Part shown: in pieces, positions 51,301 to 57,721 of the stretch
How positions within the stretch are numbered: the first letter of the stretch is position 1
Layout: every line of letters begins with the position of its first letter
Assembly: GCF_018143015.1 (NCBI RefSeq)
Contig: NC_054743.1
Location: 37,838,922-37,902,921, forward strand
Reading direction: 5' to 3'
Length of the DNA stretch: 64,000 bases
Source: Lytechinus variegatus
Taxonomy: Eukaryota; Echinodermata; Echinoidea; Temnopleuroida; Toxopneustidae
The notes under the pieces: generated by a model
Seen by the model: only the letters and a program-made list of their open reading frames with translations
Database searches by the model: none
What the model was told of the DNA's origin: nothing
Program-made: the position numbers and the translations under genes

Positions 51301-52364
51301 TGCCCAAAAGCAGACAAAAAAAAATCTCGTCTTCACAATATCACACACACGTGTGAATGCACTGATACCATTTTGAGCTGAAAAATGGATCGACTGATCA
51401 TCTGGATTCGGTCTCATCCTAGGTGAGCTAATCCTGTCATCAACTGTTTTAAGCTTTTAAACAAGTTGTTTAAAAAGTTGAATACAATTACAACAATATT
51501 TAAACAACTTGTAATAGTGACGGGCTTAAACAAAGTGTTTTTTACTGTTAATATTTGAACCATACTGTTGTTACACTGGCAGCACACCGAAAGGTTCTAA
51601 TGAGTGTAATTATGCCAATTTGTGCATATTTAGGGGTGAAGTTTGGTATACATGTATATCTAGCACCCTATAGGGTACAGCCTTATTAAAGGTTCAAATT
51701 TGCACCCTTTTTTGAACGTCAGGCATTATACACTTCAAATGTGAAAAGTTGCACCTTCAACAACGGGTGTTATTTGATGCAAACAATAATAAAAGGGCAA
51801 TTGTTTGCATATTTTCCAATTAATTGTGTAGGATTAGACCCCATGAGATTGGTACAAGTTTTTCATTTGGGGTGCAAAAAAGTGTGAGTGTGTGTATAAT
51901 TATGAAAAAGATCCAAAATCACACCCCTCTCGAGGTAGAACGTTCTGACTCCTTTTGGAGCAAGAATTGCATTTTTTTAGAGTGCTGGAGTTGGCCTCTT
52001 GTGGTGTGAAAATGTCTTGAAATAGATGCACAGTTCTCCTTTTGAAAAAATAGAACAAACGTGCAAGAAAATAGAAAATCTCCACATATTTTTTACTAAT
52101 TACTATTTTTACTTCCTCAAAATAGGAAGGCAGTAATGAAACACTCACCGATGAAGTTCTCTCTCGAGAAAGTGAAGAAAACTTGGTAATCGTTGACGAA
52201 TCGTCACCATCGTGTCTACCGTGCTCACCATTCGTGACCAAGCACCCACTCGACTTCGCCGACAACGTCTTCAGCTCAATCAGACGCTTGCTATCCGCGG
52301 TGTCTCGTCTCTCGTTGTCGCCGACGAAGTTCGGCAGAGAGCCGTTCATCCCCTTCGACGCCAT
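24376..52364 (-). CDS. TRPA1: TRPA-family (TRPA1-like) ankyrin cation channel gene, 24 coding exons
   Basis: Codes for a TRPA channel, a tetrameric non-selective calcium-permeable cation channel of the plasma membrane used in chemical and thermal nociception in other animals. I joined 24 exons by GT-AG sites with matching phase: 52364-52149, 44231-44009, 43245-43160, 42600-42361, 41173-40913, 40109-39900, 39037-38945, 38339-38102, 36927-36738, 35666-35578, 34977-34831, 34294-34174, 33808-33648, 33138-33017, 32894-32763, 32041-31854, 30838-30509, 30204-30064, 29220-29112, 28323-28232, 27108-26878, 26148-26080, 25615-25442, 24678-24376. The product is about 1388 aa: charged N-terminus 1-72; about 14 ankyrin-like repeats over ~95-775 with a low-complexity linker ~170-290; pre-S1 linker; S1 ~934-956, S2 ~990-1012, S3 ~1034-1050, S4 ~1068-1086, S5 ~1106-1128; filter MMIGELD ~1146-1152; S6 ~1187-1210; coiled coil 1289-1388. 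An in-frame TAG 24 nt upstream of the ATG fixes the start. Exon 7 needs one extra base to keep frame. Confidence 0.95.
24880..25090 (+). repeat. CT/CA-rich simple sequence in TRPA intron 23
   Basis: CTCTCT and CACACA tracts; translations of it are not coding. Confidence 0.85.
25442..25615 (-). CDS. TRPA1: TRPA gene exon 23 (basic C-terminal region)
   Basis: Fifty-eight codons. ENQSKFPLWLWRRSVSRRKK matches the KKLPLWFLRK segment of TRPA1 and is followed by a strongly basic stretch, a plausible inner-leaflet lipid or polyphosphate contact (inference). Acceptor TTTCTAG, donor GTGAGT, phase 0. Confidence 0.92.
26080..26148 (-). CDS. TRPA1: TRPA gene exon 22 (TRP-like helix)
   Basis: Twenty-three codons, VGLAVDDIQAIQEKANLHSL then TMQ. 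It aligns with GLAVGDIAEVQKHASLKRIA of human TRPA1, the amphipathic helix after S6. Acceptor CTTGTCCAG, donor GTAACT, phase 0 at both ends. Confidence 0.94.
26371..26868 (+). repeat. (ACT)n array in TRPA intron 21
   Basis: About 500 bp of ACT/GCT repeats. In the gene's sense strand it is (AGT/GTA/TAG)n and starts 12 nt after the exon 21 donor. Confidence 0.97.
26878..27108 (-). CDS. TRPA1: TRPA gene exon 21 (pore helix, filter, S6)
   Basis: Seventy-seven codons. Pore helix and filter read LAKTFVMMIGELDYANIF. A Gly/acidic turret follows, then S6 (LTQLFFMLFLIVMAILMMNM). The invertebrate-type filter GELD replaces vertebrate GDIN; the acidic residue in the filter is kept. Acceptor TTTCTCCACAG, donor GTGAGA. 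A (UAG)n tract starts 12 nt after the donor. Confidence 0.95.
27171..27446 (+). mobile_element. tRNA-derived SINE, full length (intron 20)
   Basis: The head contains GTGGTCTAGTGGTTCTGACT (box A) and a decayed box B GTGTTTTCGAATCC. The body includes CTCAACCCAGGTGAGGTGAA, and the tail is AGCGCTTTATAAATCC(A)(GTT)(ATT)n. The body and tail recur at 32.2, 39.2, 39.5 and 56.1 kb. Confidence 0.88.
28232..28323 (-). CDS. TRPA1: TRPA gene exon 20 (S5)
   Basis: Reads DIFKTFLRFSFILFLFVMAF, then GIAFYALLLNQ, the S4-S5 linker and S5. It matches the vertebrate LKTLLRSTVVFIFLLLAFGL. Acceptor ATCTTCTAG, donor GTAAAA, phase 1 in and 0 out. Confidence 0.94.
28720..29080 (+). repeat. Imperfect (GT)n tract in TRPA intron 19
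   Basis: GTGTGT-rich sequence with GGGTGT variants; minus-strand frames rich in His and Thr here are artefacts. Confidence 0.85.
29112..29220 (-). CDS. TRPA1: TRPA gene exon 19 (S4)
   Basis: Reads HWQWPIGAAAGFLGWINLLL, then FIRCNSKLGIYVIMFI, aligning with S4 and the S4-S5 linker of TRPA1 (HLQWQCGAIAVYFYWMNFLL in human). Acceptor is a C-tract then CACAG; donor GTAAGA, phase 1. Confidence 0.94.
30064..30204 (-). CDS. TRPA1: TRPA gene exon 18 (S2-S3 loop and S3)
   Basis: Forty-seven codons: LGQMFVQRFSYFRDGGNIME aligns with the vertebrate GQIFQQKRNYF loop, followed by S3 (LFLYIFAIIFSVPF). Acceptor TTGTTACAG, donor GTGAAT, phase 0 at both ends. Confidence 0.94.
30300..30370 (+). repeat. (GAT)n/(GGT)n in TRPA intron 17
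   Basis: A short trinucleotide run changing from GAT to GGT units. Confidence 0.9.
30509..30838 (-). CDS. TRPA1: TRPA gene exon 17 (S1 and S2)
   Basis: The largest exon, 110 codons. VELLDHPLVTTFLEHKW leads into S1 (YIFYAGFLIYITFLAMLTG). An extracellular loop follows with a possible N-glycosylation site NHS, then S2 (SAVILLFDVFGPTAIMILSI). Acceptor CCGTTTCAG, donor GTGGGT. Confidence 0.95.
31460..31610 (-). mobile_element. tRNA-derived SINE (Leu/Ser-like head) in intron 16
   Basis: The minus strand reads GTGACCGAGTGGTCTAAGGC and GGGGTTCGATCCCCGGCCGC, with the tail containing CAAATAAATGGAAATG as in the 19.5-kb copy. Better preserved A and B boxes than that copy. Confidence 0.8.
31854..32041 (-). 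CDS. TRPA1: TRPA gene exon 16 (pre-S1 linker)
   Basis: Reads DEPDAGGGVLHAFLNRMYKR and ends FIRDAVERNDNHPVQLM, which matches the segment before S1 in TRPA1. Acceptor CTTACCTCAG, donor GTAAGT, phase 0 out. Apparent hydrophobic residues in the same frame upstream of 32041 are intronic. Confidence 0.92.
32170..32366 (+). mobile_element. SINE 3' part in intron 15
   Basis: Body CTCAACCCAGGTGAGGTAAA through GCGCTATATAAGCAAG and an (ATT)n tail; the tRNA head is missing. Confidence 0.8.
32763..32894 (-). CDS. TRPA1: TRPA gene exon 15 (pre-S1 linker)
   Basis: Reads VARMILDRCITVTGGTKIRD, then KDVHIEFYYELLEDSFSRW. The segment aligns with the human linker around KVLLDFC and DYYIEYNFKYLQC. Cys ~809 is the counterpart of human C641. 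Acceptor CGTTTAG, donor GTATGT, phase 1 in and out. Confidence 0.92.
33017..33138 (-). CDS. TRPA1: TRPA gene exon 14 (ankyrin end, pre-S1 linker)
   Basis: Reads ETIAKMIITHDRWLEVM, matching the vertebrate segment that ends in RWDECL, then enters the linker where vertebrate TRPA1 carries its electrophile-sensing cysteines. It has a Cys at ~796 but not at the position matching human C621. Donor GTAAGA, phase 1 out. Confidence 0.92.
33394..33617. mobile_element. GGTCC...TTACAAAGA inverted-repeat element, diverged copy
   Basis: Related to the better copies at 35961-36226 and 37858-38080: TACAAAG near one end, GATCAATCGTAAAAC near the other, GCTGGCTTTCCATAG shared with 36.2 kb. It lies in intron 13, ending about 30 bp from exon 13. 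Confidence 0.6.
33648..33808 (-). CDS. TRPA1: TRPA gene exon 13 (last full ankyrin repeats)
   Basis: Contains MTPLHHACRDGNINMVDLLI and GLNCLDHAIDNDHE. The second aligns with the last ankyrin repeat of vertebrate TRPA1. Acceptor is a long T-tract then TAG; donor GTAAGA, phase 2 out. Confidence 0.93.
34174..34294 (-). CDS. TRPA1: TRPA gene exon 12 (ankyrin repeat)
   Basis: Contains GGLAPLHYVAARGWTRTAHV and ends DQTDNQS, which is completed by MTPLHHAC of exon 13. Acceptor TTATTCAG, donor GTAGGG, phase 2 in and 0 out. Confidence 0.92.
34831..34977 (-). CDS. TRPA1: TRPA gene exon 11 (ankyrin repeat)
   Basis: Contains the near-consensus repeat ELGNTPLHYAAEGGHHDIAR. Acceptor TTTGCTGCAG; the donor GTATGA is weak but gives the required phase 2. 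Confidence 0.93.
35403..35555. mobile_element. Short inverted-repeat element (GGGGAGC ends) in intron 10
   Basis: Ends GAGGGGAGCGCTCCA and TGGAATGCTCCCCTC, with CAGATCTGACAAC and TATCTGACAACC inside. A diverged relative lies at 40441-40572 in intron 5. Confidence 0.65.
35578..35666 (-). CDS. TRPA1: TRPA gene exon 10 (inter-repeat segment)
   Basis: An 89-nt exon reading ILDYEFRFHEMTDRGIMDFI, then MGAVKRKHG. It joins ankyrin repeats of exons 9 and 11. Acceptor CTCTTTCAG, donor GTAAGT, phase 0 in and phase 2 out. Confidence 0.88.
35961..36226. mobile_element. GGGCCC/TACAAAGAGTTACGATT inverted-repeat element (intron 9)
   Basis: Ends CCCCGTCTTACAAAGAGTTA and, inverted, AGGGCCCGTTTTACAAAGAA. Both contain the GATTGATC/GATCAATC motif. 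About 266 bp, non-coding. Confidence 0.75.
36237..36392. mobile_element. Short inverted-repeat element (TGATTGTGATTGGCAGCTGA)
   Basis: About 155 bp with a palindromic ACCATGGTA core and CATGAAAC/GTTTCATG-like ends. Relatives at 44.40, 48.02 and 62.15 kb share CATGGTAA..TTGATTGTGATTGG. Confidence 0.65.
36738..36927 (-). CDS. TRPA1: TRPA gene exon 9 (ankyrin repeats)
   Basis: Completes an Asn codon and reads GGDVNIVDSAGLNPLQVAVN, then a second repeat around TDILQWSAANNKADILRK. Acceptor ATGTTCCAG, donor GTAACT, leaving phase 0. Confidence 0.92.
37858..38080. mobile_element. GGGCCC/TACAAAGAGTTACGATT element (intron 8), best copy
   Basis: Ends GACCCTGTTGTACAAAGAGT and GGGCCCTGTTGTACAAAGAG inverted, about 223 bp. 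It ends only ~20 bp from the donor of exon 8. Confidence 0.8.
38102..38339 (-). CDS. TRPA1: TRPA gene exon 8 (two ankyrin repeats)
   Basis: Contains DDTLLHVAAAAGYQDIVECL and GQTPMHFACEKNNESIALCL. It enters after one base of a codon and leaves at phase 2 (donor GTGAGT). Acceptor TTGAAATCAG follows a CT-rich tract. Confidence 0.93.
38945..39037 (-). CDS. TRPA1: TRPA gene exon 7 (ankyrin repeat, apparent frameshift)
   Basis: The 5' part reads VMLDENSRG in phase with exon 6; the 3' part reads HSSFDAIRCGHRDLFKTIL, an ankyrin repeat in phase with exon 8. These are different frames. The exon is 93 nt where 91 or 94 would be needed, so one base appears to be missing, most simply in the G4 run at 39010-39013 (sense strand). 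It may be an assembly error or a real lesion. Acceptor CTCCAG, donor GTAACA. Confidence 0.8.
39236..39425 (+). mobile_element. SINE 3' part in intron 6
   Basis: Runs from CACCCAGGTGAGGTGAATGG to GCGCTATATAAATGCCTAAT in plus orientation, immediately followed by an opposed copy. Confidence 0.82.
39435..39722 (-). mobile_element. tRNA-derived SINE, full length (intron 6), opposed to its neighbour
   Basis: The minus strand reads GTGGCCCAGTGGATAAGTCT (box A) and GTGGGTTCGAATCCCAGGCA (box B), the common SINE body and an (ATT)n tail. With the plus copy at 39236 it forms a tail-to-tail inverted pair. Confidence 0.88.
39900..40109 (-). CDS. TRPA1: TRPA gene exon 6 (two ankyrin repeats)
   Basis: Seventy codons, phase 0 at both ends. 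It contains two ankyrin repeats, GATPLFHACKSGNTDGALIL and GDTPLHVAVRHSHTLIVTAL. Acceptor TTATGCAAG, donor GTAAAT. The protein runs directly from the end of exon 5 into this repeat. Confidence 0.93.
40871..40912 (-). repeat. Tandem 10-bp repeat at exon 5 donor
   Basis: AAGTAGAGGG repeated about four times; the first unit supplies the donor GTAAGTAGAG of exon 5. Confidence 0.85.
40913..41173 (-). CDS. TRPA1: TRPA gene exon 5 (acidic linker, third ankyrin repeat)
   Basis: Eighty-seven codons, phase 0 at both ends. It starts with an acidic linker (LDMLDELDENPND) and ends with the ankyrin repeat KGMTPLHLAFMKANMDAF. Acceptor CGTCCCAG, donor GTAAGT. The donor lies at the edge of a short tandem array of a 10-bp unit. 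Confidence 0.92.
41857..42300 (+). repeat. (CAT)n array in TRPA intron 4
   Basis: About 440 bp of CAT/CAC/CGT triplets with a recurring CATCCATCCAACATC segment roughly every 60-80 bp, a higher-order pattern. Confidence 0.96.
42361..42600 (-). CDS. TRPA1: TRPA gene exon 4 (Lys-rich linker)
   Basis: Eighty codons, phase 0 at both ends, acceptor ATTAACAG and donor GTAAGT. It encodes no ankyrin repeat but a polar low-complexity linker with the basic cluster KKDKKKGKKNKKKK at residues ~223-236, followed by an acidic VDSDEE. Because both phases are 0 the exon could be skipped without changing frame. Intron 4 carries a ~440-bp (CAT)n array. Confidence 0.85.
43160..43245 (-). CDS. TRPA1: TRPA gene exon 3 (second ankyrin repeat)
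   Basis: An 86-nt exon with acceptor TTCACAG and donor GTAAGA. It completes codon D and reads VNAVGEGGKHPLHFAAIRR, a clear ankyrin helix pair that stops short before a linker. It enters phase 1 and leaves phase 0, agreeing with both neighbours. Confidence 0.88.
44009..44231 (-). CDS. TRPA1: TRPA gene exon 2 (first ankyrin repeat)
   Basis: Holds the first ankyrin repeat (NNTPLHYAALNDD followed by MTKLLLQYGAG). Two in-frame acceptors exist. The one opening the exon at 44231 follows a good pyrimidine tract and matches the length of exon 2 in the downstream paralog; the other, opening at 44201, follows AAATGCAG. I chose 44231; the difference is 10 residues. Donor GTACGT, phase 1. Confidence 0.88.
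44510..44640 (+). mobile_element. tRNA-derived SINE (Leu/Ser-like head), short
   Basis: GACGAGTGGTCTAAGGAGCC and CCAGGGTTCGATTCCCGACC resemble boxes A and B, followed by a short tail ending AAATAAATG. Confidence 0.75.
45200..45702. mobile_element. GGACAAGTCCACC element, diverged full copy (intron 1)
   Basis: Contains CATAAAACTGAAAATTTCAT near one end and GGGGTGGACTTGGCCTTTAA at the other, with AGAAATAGTGAGTGACATCA in the middle, as in the 53.9- and 54.8-kb copies. Confidence 0.8.
46328..47261. mobile_element. Foldback element with ~63-bp arm repeats (intron 1)
   Basis: The outer TIR is AGCTTGAAAGTGCCACCGAG. Inside each arm three to four tandem units of ~60-65 bp occur (GATCCCGGATCTCATCATGT then CGACATCTTTTAGAAGAG). 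The middle holds CCGAAAACGAAATAAG repeats and a segment (46740-46990) similar to the middle of the 5.4-kb foldback element. No transposase. Confidence 0.85.
49945..50035 (-). mobile_element. tRNA-derived SINE fragment
   Basis: The minus strand reads CCTGGTGGTTAAGTCGCTGC and GGCAGGTTCGAATCCCACTT, clear A- and B-box-like motifs without a recognisable acceptor stem. Confidence 0.65.
50637..50885 (+). mobile_element. tRNA-derived SINE (Met-like head)
   Basis: GTGGTCCAGTGGTAAGAGCA, a CTCATAA anticodon-like loop and GTGAGTTCGAATCCCAACTC. The acceptor ends do not pair, so it is not a functional tRNA. A non-tRNA body of ~170 bp follows. Confidence 0.75.
52149..52364 (-). CDS. TRPA1: TRPA gene exon 1 (start codon, charged N-terminus)
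   Basis: Seventy-two codons starting MASKGMNGSLPNF, with a Ser/Thr/Asp-rich cytosolic tail and no known domain. An in-frame TAG at 52388-52386 closes the frame just upstream, so the ATG at 52364 is the natural start and the exon also carries 5' UTR. It ends phase 0 at donor GTGAGT. Intron 1 is about 7.9 kb, the longest of the gene. Confidence 0.85.
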
Positions 52365-52388
52365 TTCAACTTCTGAAGAATGAATCTA

Positions 52389-53928
52389 TTCTTCATAGCC
52401 TTCTGATCACCCTGATAACCCCGGATAGAAGGACAGGCAACTCGGTGATTACAAAGCCAAGAGAACCCAACCGTAACGTTTGATCCGCCGTACGTCACCA
52501 CTATGGCCAGTCACCAAAGATCCTCCAAATTGAGCAAAAATGACCATTCATAATTTAGGTTGTATACATATCCAATGAACACACACCCTTAAACTTCAAC
52601 GTGCATCCTATACGGAACGATCAACTTGAATTCATTGAAAGGAGAATCGTGATTAACCTGTTAATTGTCTCAATTGATATTACATTTATTATTATTCATT
52701 CAGCAAAAAAAAATCACAAAAAAAATCATTTCAGTAAGATAAGAATCATCAACCATTGAAACACCAGGGACAAAAAGGTTAACTGAATTGCTGTGATGTA
52801 AAATCTCCTGTCCCAATAGGGTATTATTCAGTTTTTCGCAGAATAAATTGAGACTGCATTGGCGCTAGTGTATTGCAGAGTAAAGTAAAAGTCTGTTAAG
52901 GTTTCATCCAGTAATGGTACAAAAGGGACAGACGTTATATGAGTGAAGCATGCATTGTGGATGGTGTTAGGCATCAACATCCCTTTGAGTCTGACAAGGT
53001 TAAACCCCTAAACTACCCACTTCAAAAAGAAGATACATAGAAAACCTAGAAACATAATACCGACATACCATTATCATATAAACGCAACAAAACATCGAAG
53101 ATAATCAGATCAAAATGAGGTTACTCAGAATGATAGGATTTATCCGTTCGTCACGTAAGCAAGACACGTAGGATTGTCTTTTACTTCTCTTCTAGTACAC
53201 TTTTTAAGATATTCAAGGCGATTGTTGTTTATTTGCCTATAACAATCTGCCTGACTGCATGACGACCAATTATTGTTATAACATTTTTTTTTGTTTTACA
53301 TTATTCACAAATCACAACTATACGAAACTAACTCCAAACCCATCGATGTGTCACTCGGTTTAGAGTCGGTTTCCGATCGGTGTTACTGTAGCATTACTGT
53401 CATTTCTGCATGAAAATACTAATTTTTGTATTACTACTAGTACGACTACTACGACCACTACGACCACTGCTACCACTACTTCAATAGTGATGATGTTGAT
53501 GATGATAATAATAGTATATATCATCATTATATCAACAGTTATAATAAACATCAGTAATAAAAATTAAATAAAAAAAACGATAAGATACTCTAATCAACTA
53601 TTATCTCCCATTGAAATTGATACATTCACATTTCAAACTAACTGTCCTCAGTGGCATACTGAGCCTAAATCTTTGAAGGGCATATGGCACAGCATTGCGT
53701 ATGTGGGAACATTTTTTGAAAAGTTGGTAGCTAGCGAAAGGTTTGGTCTTTGTAAAATGCAAATGTAATTTTTTGCTTGATTTTGACATAAAAAGAACCT
53801 GTTAAGTGATATTGCGCCCGTCCCCTTTCACTTTCTTTCCCTTTCAAATTTTTCTTCCGTTTCCATGGTCGTAGACCCCCCCCCCTTGTACGCCAATGAC
53901 TGACGTAGTGTTTATTGGAAGTAAGTCA
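52389..53928. other. 5' flank of the TRPA gene
   Basis: Presumed promoter side of the channel gene. I see no convincing TATA box or conserved block; a short (TAC)n run lies at 53430-53480 and a C-run at 53877-53885. Confidence 0.45.
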
Positions 53929-54672
53929 TTAAAGGACAAGTCCACCCAAACTAAAACTTGATTTGAATAAAAAGAGAAAAATTCAACAAGCATAACACTG
54001 AAATTTTTTTATCAAAATCGGATGTAAAATAAGAAAGTTATGGCATTTTAAAGTTTCGCTTCATTTCACAAAACAGTTATATGCACATCTCGGTCGGTAT
54101 GCAAATGAGGAACTGATGACATCACTCACTCACTATTTCTTTTGTATTTCATTATATGAAATATTTCATTTTCTCGTCATTGTCATGTGAAATGAAGTTT
54201 TATTCCTCCCTGAACACGTGGAATTCCATTACGAGCCAGTTACATCCAAATGAGAGAGTCAATGATGTCACTCACTATTTCTTTTGTTTTTTATTGTTTG
54301 AATTATACAATATTTCAATTTTTACGAATTTGACGATTAGGACCTCATTGCCTGAAGCACAAAATGTTAAAATAATTTTAACATTTTGTGCTTCAGGCAA
54401 TGAGGTCCTAATCGTCAAATTCGTAAAAATTGAAATATTGTATAATTCAAACAATAAAAAACAAAAGAAATAGTGAGTGACATCATTGACTCTCTCATTT
54501 GGATGTAACTGGCTCGTTCGTATAACTATTTTGTTCAAAATAAGCGAAACTTTGAAATGTCATAACTTTCTTATTTTACATCTGATTTTGATGAAATTTT
54601 CAGCATTGTGCTTGTCTGATTTTTCTCTATTGATTCAAATCAACATTTTCTTGTGGTGGACTTGACCTTTAA
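53929..54672. mobile_element. GGACAAGTCCACC element, copy with inverted duplication
   Basis: The ends are AAAGGACAAGTCCACCC and GGTGGACTTGACCTTT. Compared with the neighbouring copy at 54788-55398, it carries an extra 144-bp inverted duplicate of its own right half, creating a perfect 287-bp palindrome. Confidence 0.92.
54231..54517. repeat. Perfect 287-bp palindrome
   Basis: Two 143-bp arms match at every base around a single central A at 54374. The outermost bases are ACGAGCCAGT/ACTGGCTCGT. Identical peptide frames therefore appear on both strands and are not genes. Confidence 0.97.
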
Positions 54673-54787
54673 ACCTAAATGTGTCCATGTACTGAGACAG
54701 GTGGGCCTACTTGTCCCGTTTGGTTTATACCAATATTAATGTCACTATGGTCATAATGCGGTGATGACATCCTTCTCATCTTTTACT

Positions 54788-55398
54788 TAAAGGACAAGTC
54801 CACCCCAACAAAAAGTTGATTTGAATAAAAAGAGACAAATTCAACAAGCATAACACTGAAAATTTCATCAAAATCGGATGTAAAATAAGAAAGTTATGGC
54901 ATTTTAAAGTTTCGCTTATTTTCAACAAAATAGTTAAATGAACGAGCCAGTTACATCCAAATGAGAGAGTTGATGACATCACTCACTCACTATTTCTTTT
55001 GTATTTTATTATATAAAATATGAAATATTTTTATTTTCTCGTCATTGTCATGTGAAATGAAGTTTCATTCCTCCCTGAACACGTGGAATTCCATTATTTT
55101 AACATTTTGTGCTTCAGGCAATGAGGTCCTAATCATCAAATTCGTAAAAATTGAAATATTGTATAATTCAAACAATAAAAAACAAAAGAAATAGTGAGTG
55201 AGTGACGTCATCGACTCTCTCATTTGGATGTAACTGGCTCGTTCATATAACTATTTTGTTGAAAATAAGCGAAACTTTGAAATGTTATAGCTTTCTTATT
55301 TTACATCCGATTTTGATGAAATTTTCAGCATTGTGCTTGTCTGATTTTTCTCTATTGATTTAAACCAACATTTTTCTGAGGTGGACTTGACCTTTAAA
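54788..55398. mobile_element. GGACAAGTCCACC element, intact copy
   Basis: Terminal inverted repeats AAAGGACAAGTCCACCCCAA and GAGGTGGACTTGACCTTT, ~610 bp, non-coding. It serves as the unrearranged reference for the preceding copy. Confidence 0.9.
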
Positions 55399-55521
55399 AA
55401 GAATGCTTTCATATTTGATTTATTTGAATTAAAAAAATGGAAAAAGTATATCTCACTCATGCAAATGTCTTTGCTGAACATACATCGAATGGTCATAAAT
55501 TGAGGACCCTTTTAAATCCTT

Positions 55522-55677
55522 GGGCCTGTTGCATAAAAAATTTTACCTGAGAAAACTCTGGTAAAAACTGAAAACTAAGGTTAGTCTGATTTCTGCTATC
55601 GACTTTAACACAGAGCAAAAACTCCGGTAAAAACAACCTGAGTTTTCTCAGGTAAAAAGTTTTATGCAACGGGCCCC
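55522..55677 (+). mobile_element. Short TIR element (TTGCATAAAACTTTTTACCT), copy 2
   Basis: Same 155-bp family as 6731-6885, with ends GGGCCTGTTGCATAAAA and TTTTATGCAACGGGCCCC. Sequence identity with copy 1 is high by eye. Confidence 0.87.
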
Positions 55678-56119
55678 TTGAGGAATATTCGGTCCAGTGA
55701 AAACACGGAAGTGTTACTACCATACCTTGAAATCGGATAAAGCTTTTTTGTGTGGATTCGCTTTATTGGTCATGTACTCAATTTGTCTTCTTTATACTTT
55801 CCTTGTCAAAACAAAGTTGTTCTACAACATGAGCTATATTGTTGTGATTGCGATACCGTCATTCAAACAAAAACGCGGTTTGTATGATTTGTGTCATTAG
55901 TTATGTTTGTATTTCTAAAAATCCTTACATATACTAATCAAGCTGTAATGATGTAAGCATTAAATTTAACACCTTTTATGTTTTCACTAAAGGAGAAAGA
56001 TAAATGACAATGATTCAAAGACTGTCATTGAAACACTTTTGACCGAATATTGTGGAACAGTAAAGGGTTGTATTCGTCCTGACTTTTTCCCTATTGCATA
56101 GAAGCACAGAGAAATTTGT

Positions 56120-56425
56120 GGAAGCGCCGTGGTGTAGCGGTTCTGACTCTCGCCTTGTAATCAGAGGGTCGTGTGTTCGAATCCCACCGTGGCCTAGCGC
56201 CCTTTGGCAAGGCGTCAATCCACACTTTGCCACTCTCACCCAGGTGCTAATTGGGTACCGGTAGGAAACAACCGCCATTGTGGTTGGTTTAGCAAGTTTG
56301 CGCCTAACAGGCTGCTTGGAATGCTATGAATCCAGTGACCGGGTAATAATAATTGTGAAGCGCTTTGCACAGTCGTAGATTGATAAAGCGCTATATAAAT
56401 GCCAATTATTATTATTGTTATTGAA
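56120..56425 (+). mobile_element. tRNA-derived SINE, full length
   Basis: Head GTGGTGTAGCGGTTCTGACT (box A) and GTGTTCGAATCCCACCG (box B), a longer body with CTCACCCAGGTGCTAATTGG, GGGTAATAATAATTGTGAAG and GCGCTATATAAATGCCAATT, and an (ATT)n tail. Confidence 0.88.
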
Positions 56426-57721
56426 TTTAAGATACTTTCCCATAATCCATCATAATCGTTCCTGTTACTGCTATTAGCTTCGAAACTACCATGAATGAAT
56501 TATGAAGTTTAAAAAATCACTAAGGAATTTTTCTAAGGAGAAAAATGTGCCAGTACCGAAACTTGAAGGCTCCCAAAGAATTAGGCAAACAATTCAATAG
56601 ATTATGCAGTGAGCGAGGTGGGCACCTATGTCATTGCATTTGCCACTGTAAAATGAAGTGCTAACTTAGCCTAAATTCTAACTAGGAAAATCAGCACTAG
56701 TAGTGCAGTCACTATATACAAGCACTGTAAGTGCTAAATTAGCACTTCCTTTTTTTACAGTGTGTGACCAACTACCCCAAAACCAGCAATAAGTCGCAAA
56801 AATGAATTTGTATATGTTTATTGAGTTTAATAAGTACATCCCAAGCTTTAGAATGATATATAACTTCTCAAAATTGACCGACAATTACGCATACAAGTAC
56901 CTGATTAAATGCAGAAGATACTAAGCGAGGGCTTCAAAAAAGTAAGGAGAAAACAACGTCTGAAGTTCAAGTTTCACTCCGGGGTTTCACTCAAACATGA
57001 GCTATGCACACTCTGTAATCTCAGTGAAACTCTCAATCAATCCGAAAAAAGCGTATGTCAAAGAAGCTCTTAATTTTTTTTACAACTTTCAACTTTAAAT
57101 TTTGACAGTATGGATTTCAGATAAGCATTAAAAAAGGCCTAATTTAAGATCAAATTACTATATTCTGGCCATTTACAGCGACCTGGCAACTTGTTTGCTT
57201 TGGGATGGCTGGTAAAATATATTATCTTTTGTAGGCCCCCTTTTAGAATTTGCCATAAAAAAGACAGAACGTTACTTGTATTCTGATAATTGTACTTTTA
57301 AATGCATTCTCACGATATGACCGATGATGGGGCTATACTGCATACACACCAGTGGGCACCGTAAATGTGAAATGTTATATTCGTAGGTTAGATAAAAATG
57401 ACGTATGCAATATTTCTACGCCTTCTTTCATGTTCATGACGTCACGATGTGTCCAGTAAAAATATCTTGTCTCCACAATCCTTTTACCCGCCCCCTACAA
57501 CCTGCATCCCGGACAAAAAGTAGAACCAACATTGTCGGTGTTATAAAATTTCTTATAGACACAACCATAACGTTGTAAAGCCAAGAGTCTCTTCGTTCAC
57601 TTGATGCATATCTTATGATGCAAATTTTACATTCAGTTGAGTAAAAAATAAAGGAGTGGGAAGAAGGTCATAAATTCATTTGTTCTCGTGTTAAATGATG
57701 TATAGCCCACTGCTTATGAGC

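Larger units (their letters stand above)
44232..52148. other. TRPA intron 1
   Basis: A 7.9-kb intron holding a GAA-rich tract (44240-44310), SINEs, an echinoid-type element, a foldback element and unassigned AT-rich DNA. No additional exon is needed: exons 1 and 2 join at phase 0. Confidence 0.7.

Noticed and set aside
54156..54538. Identical ~85-residue frames on both strands
   Set aside because: A direct consequence of the perfect palindrome; no start context, no homology, within a non-coding element.
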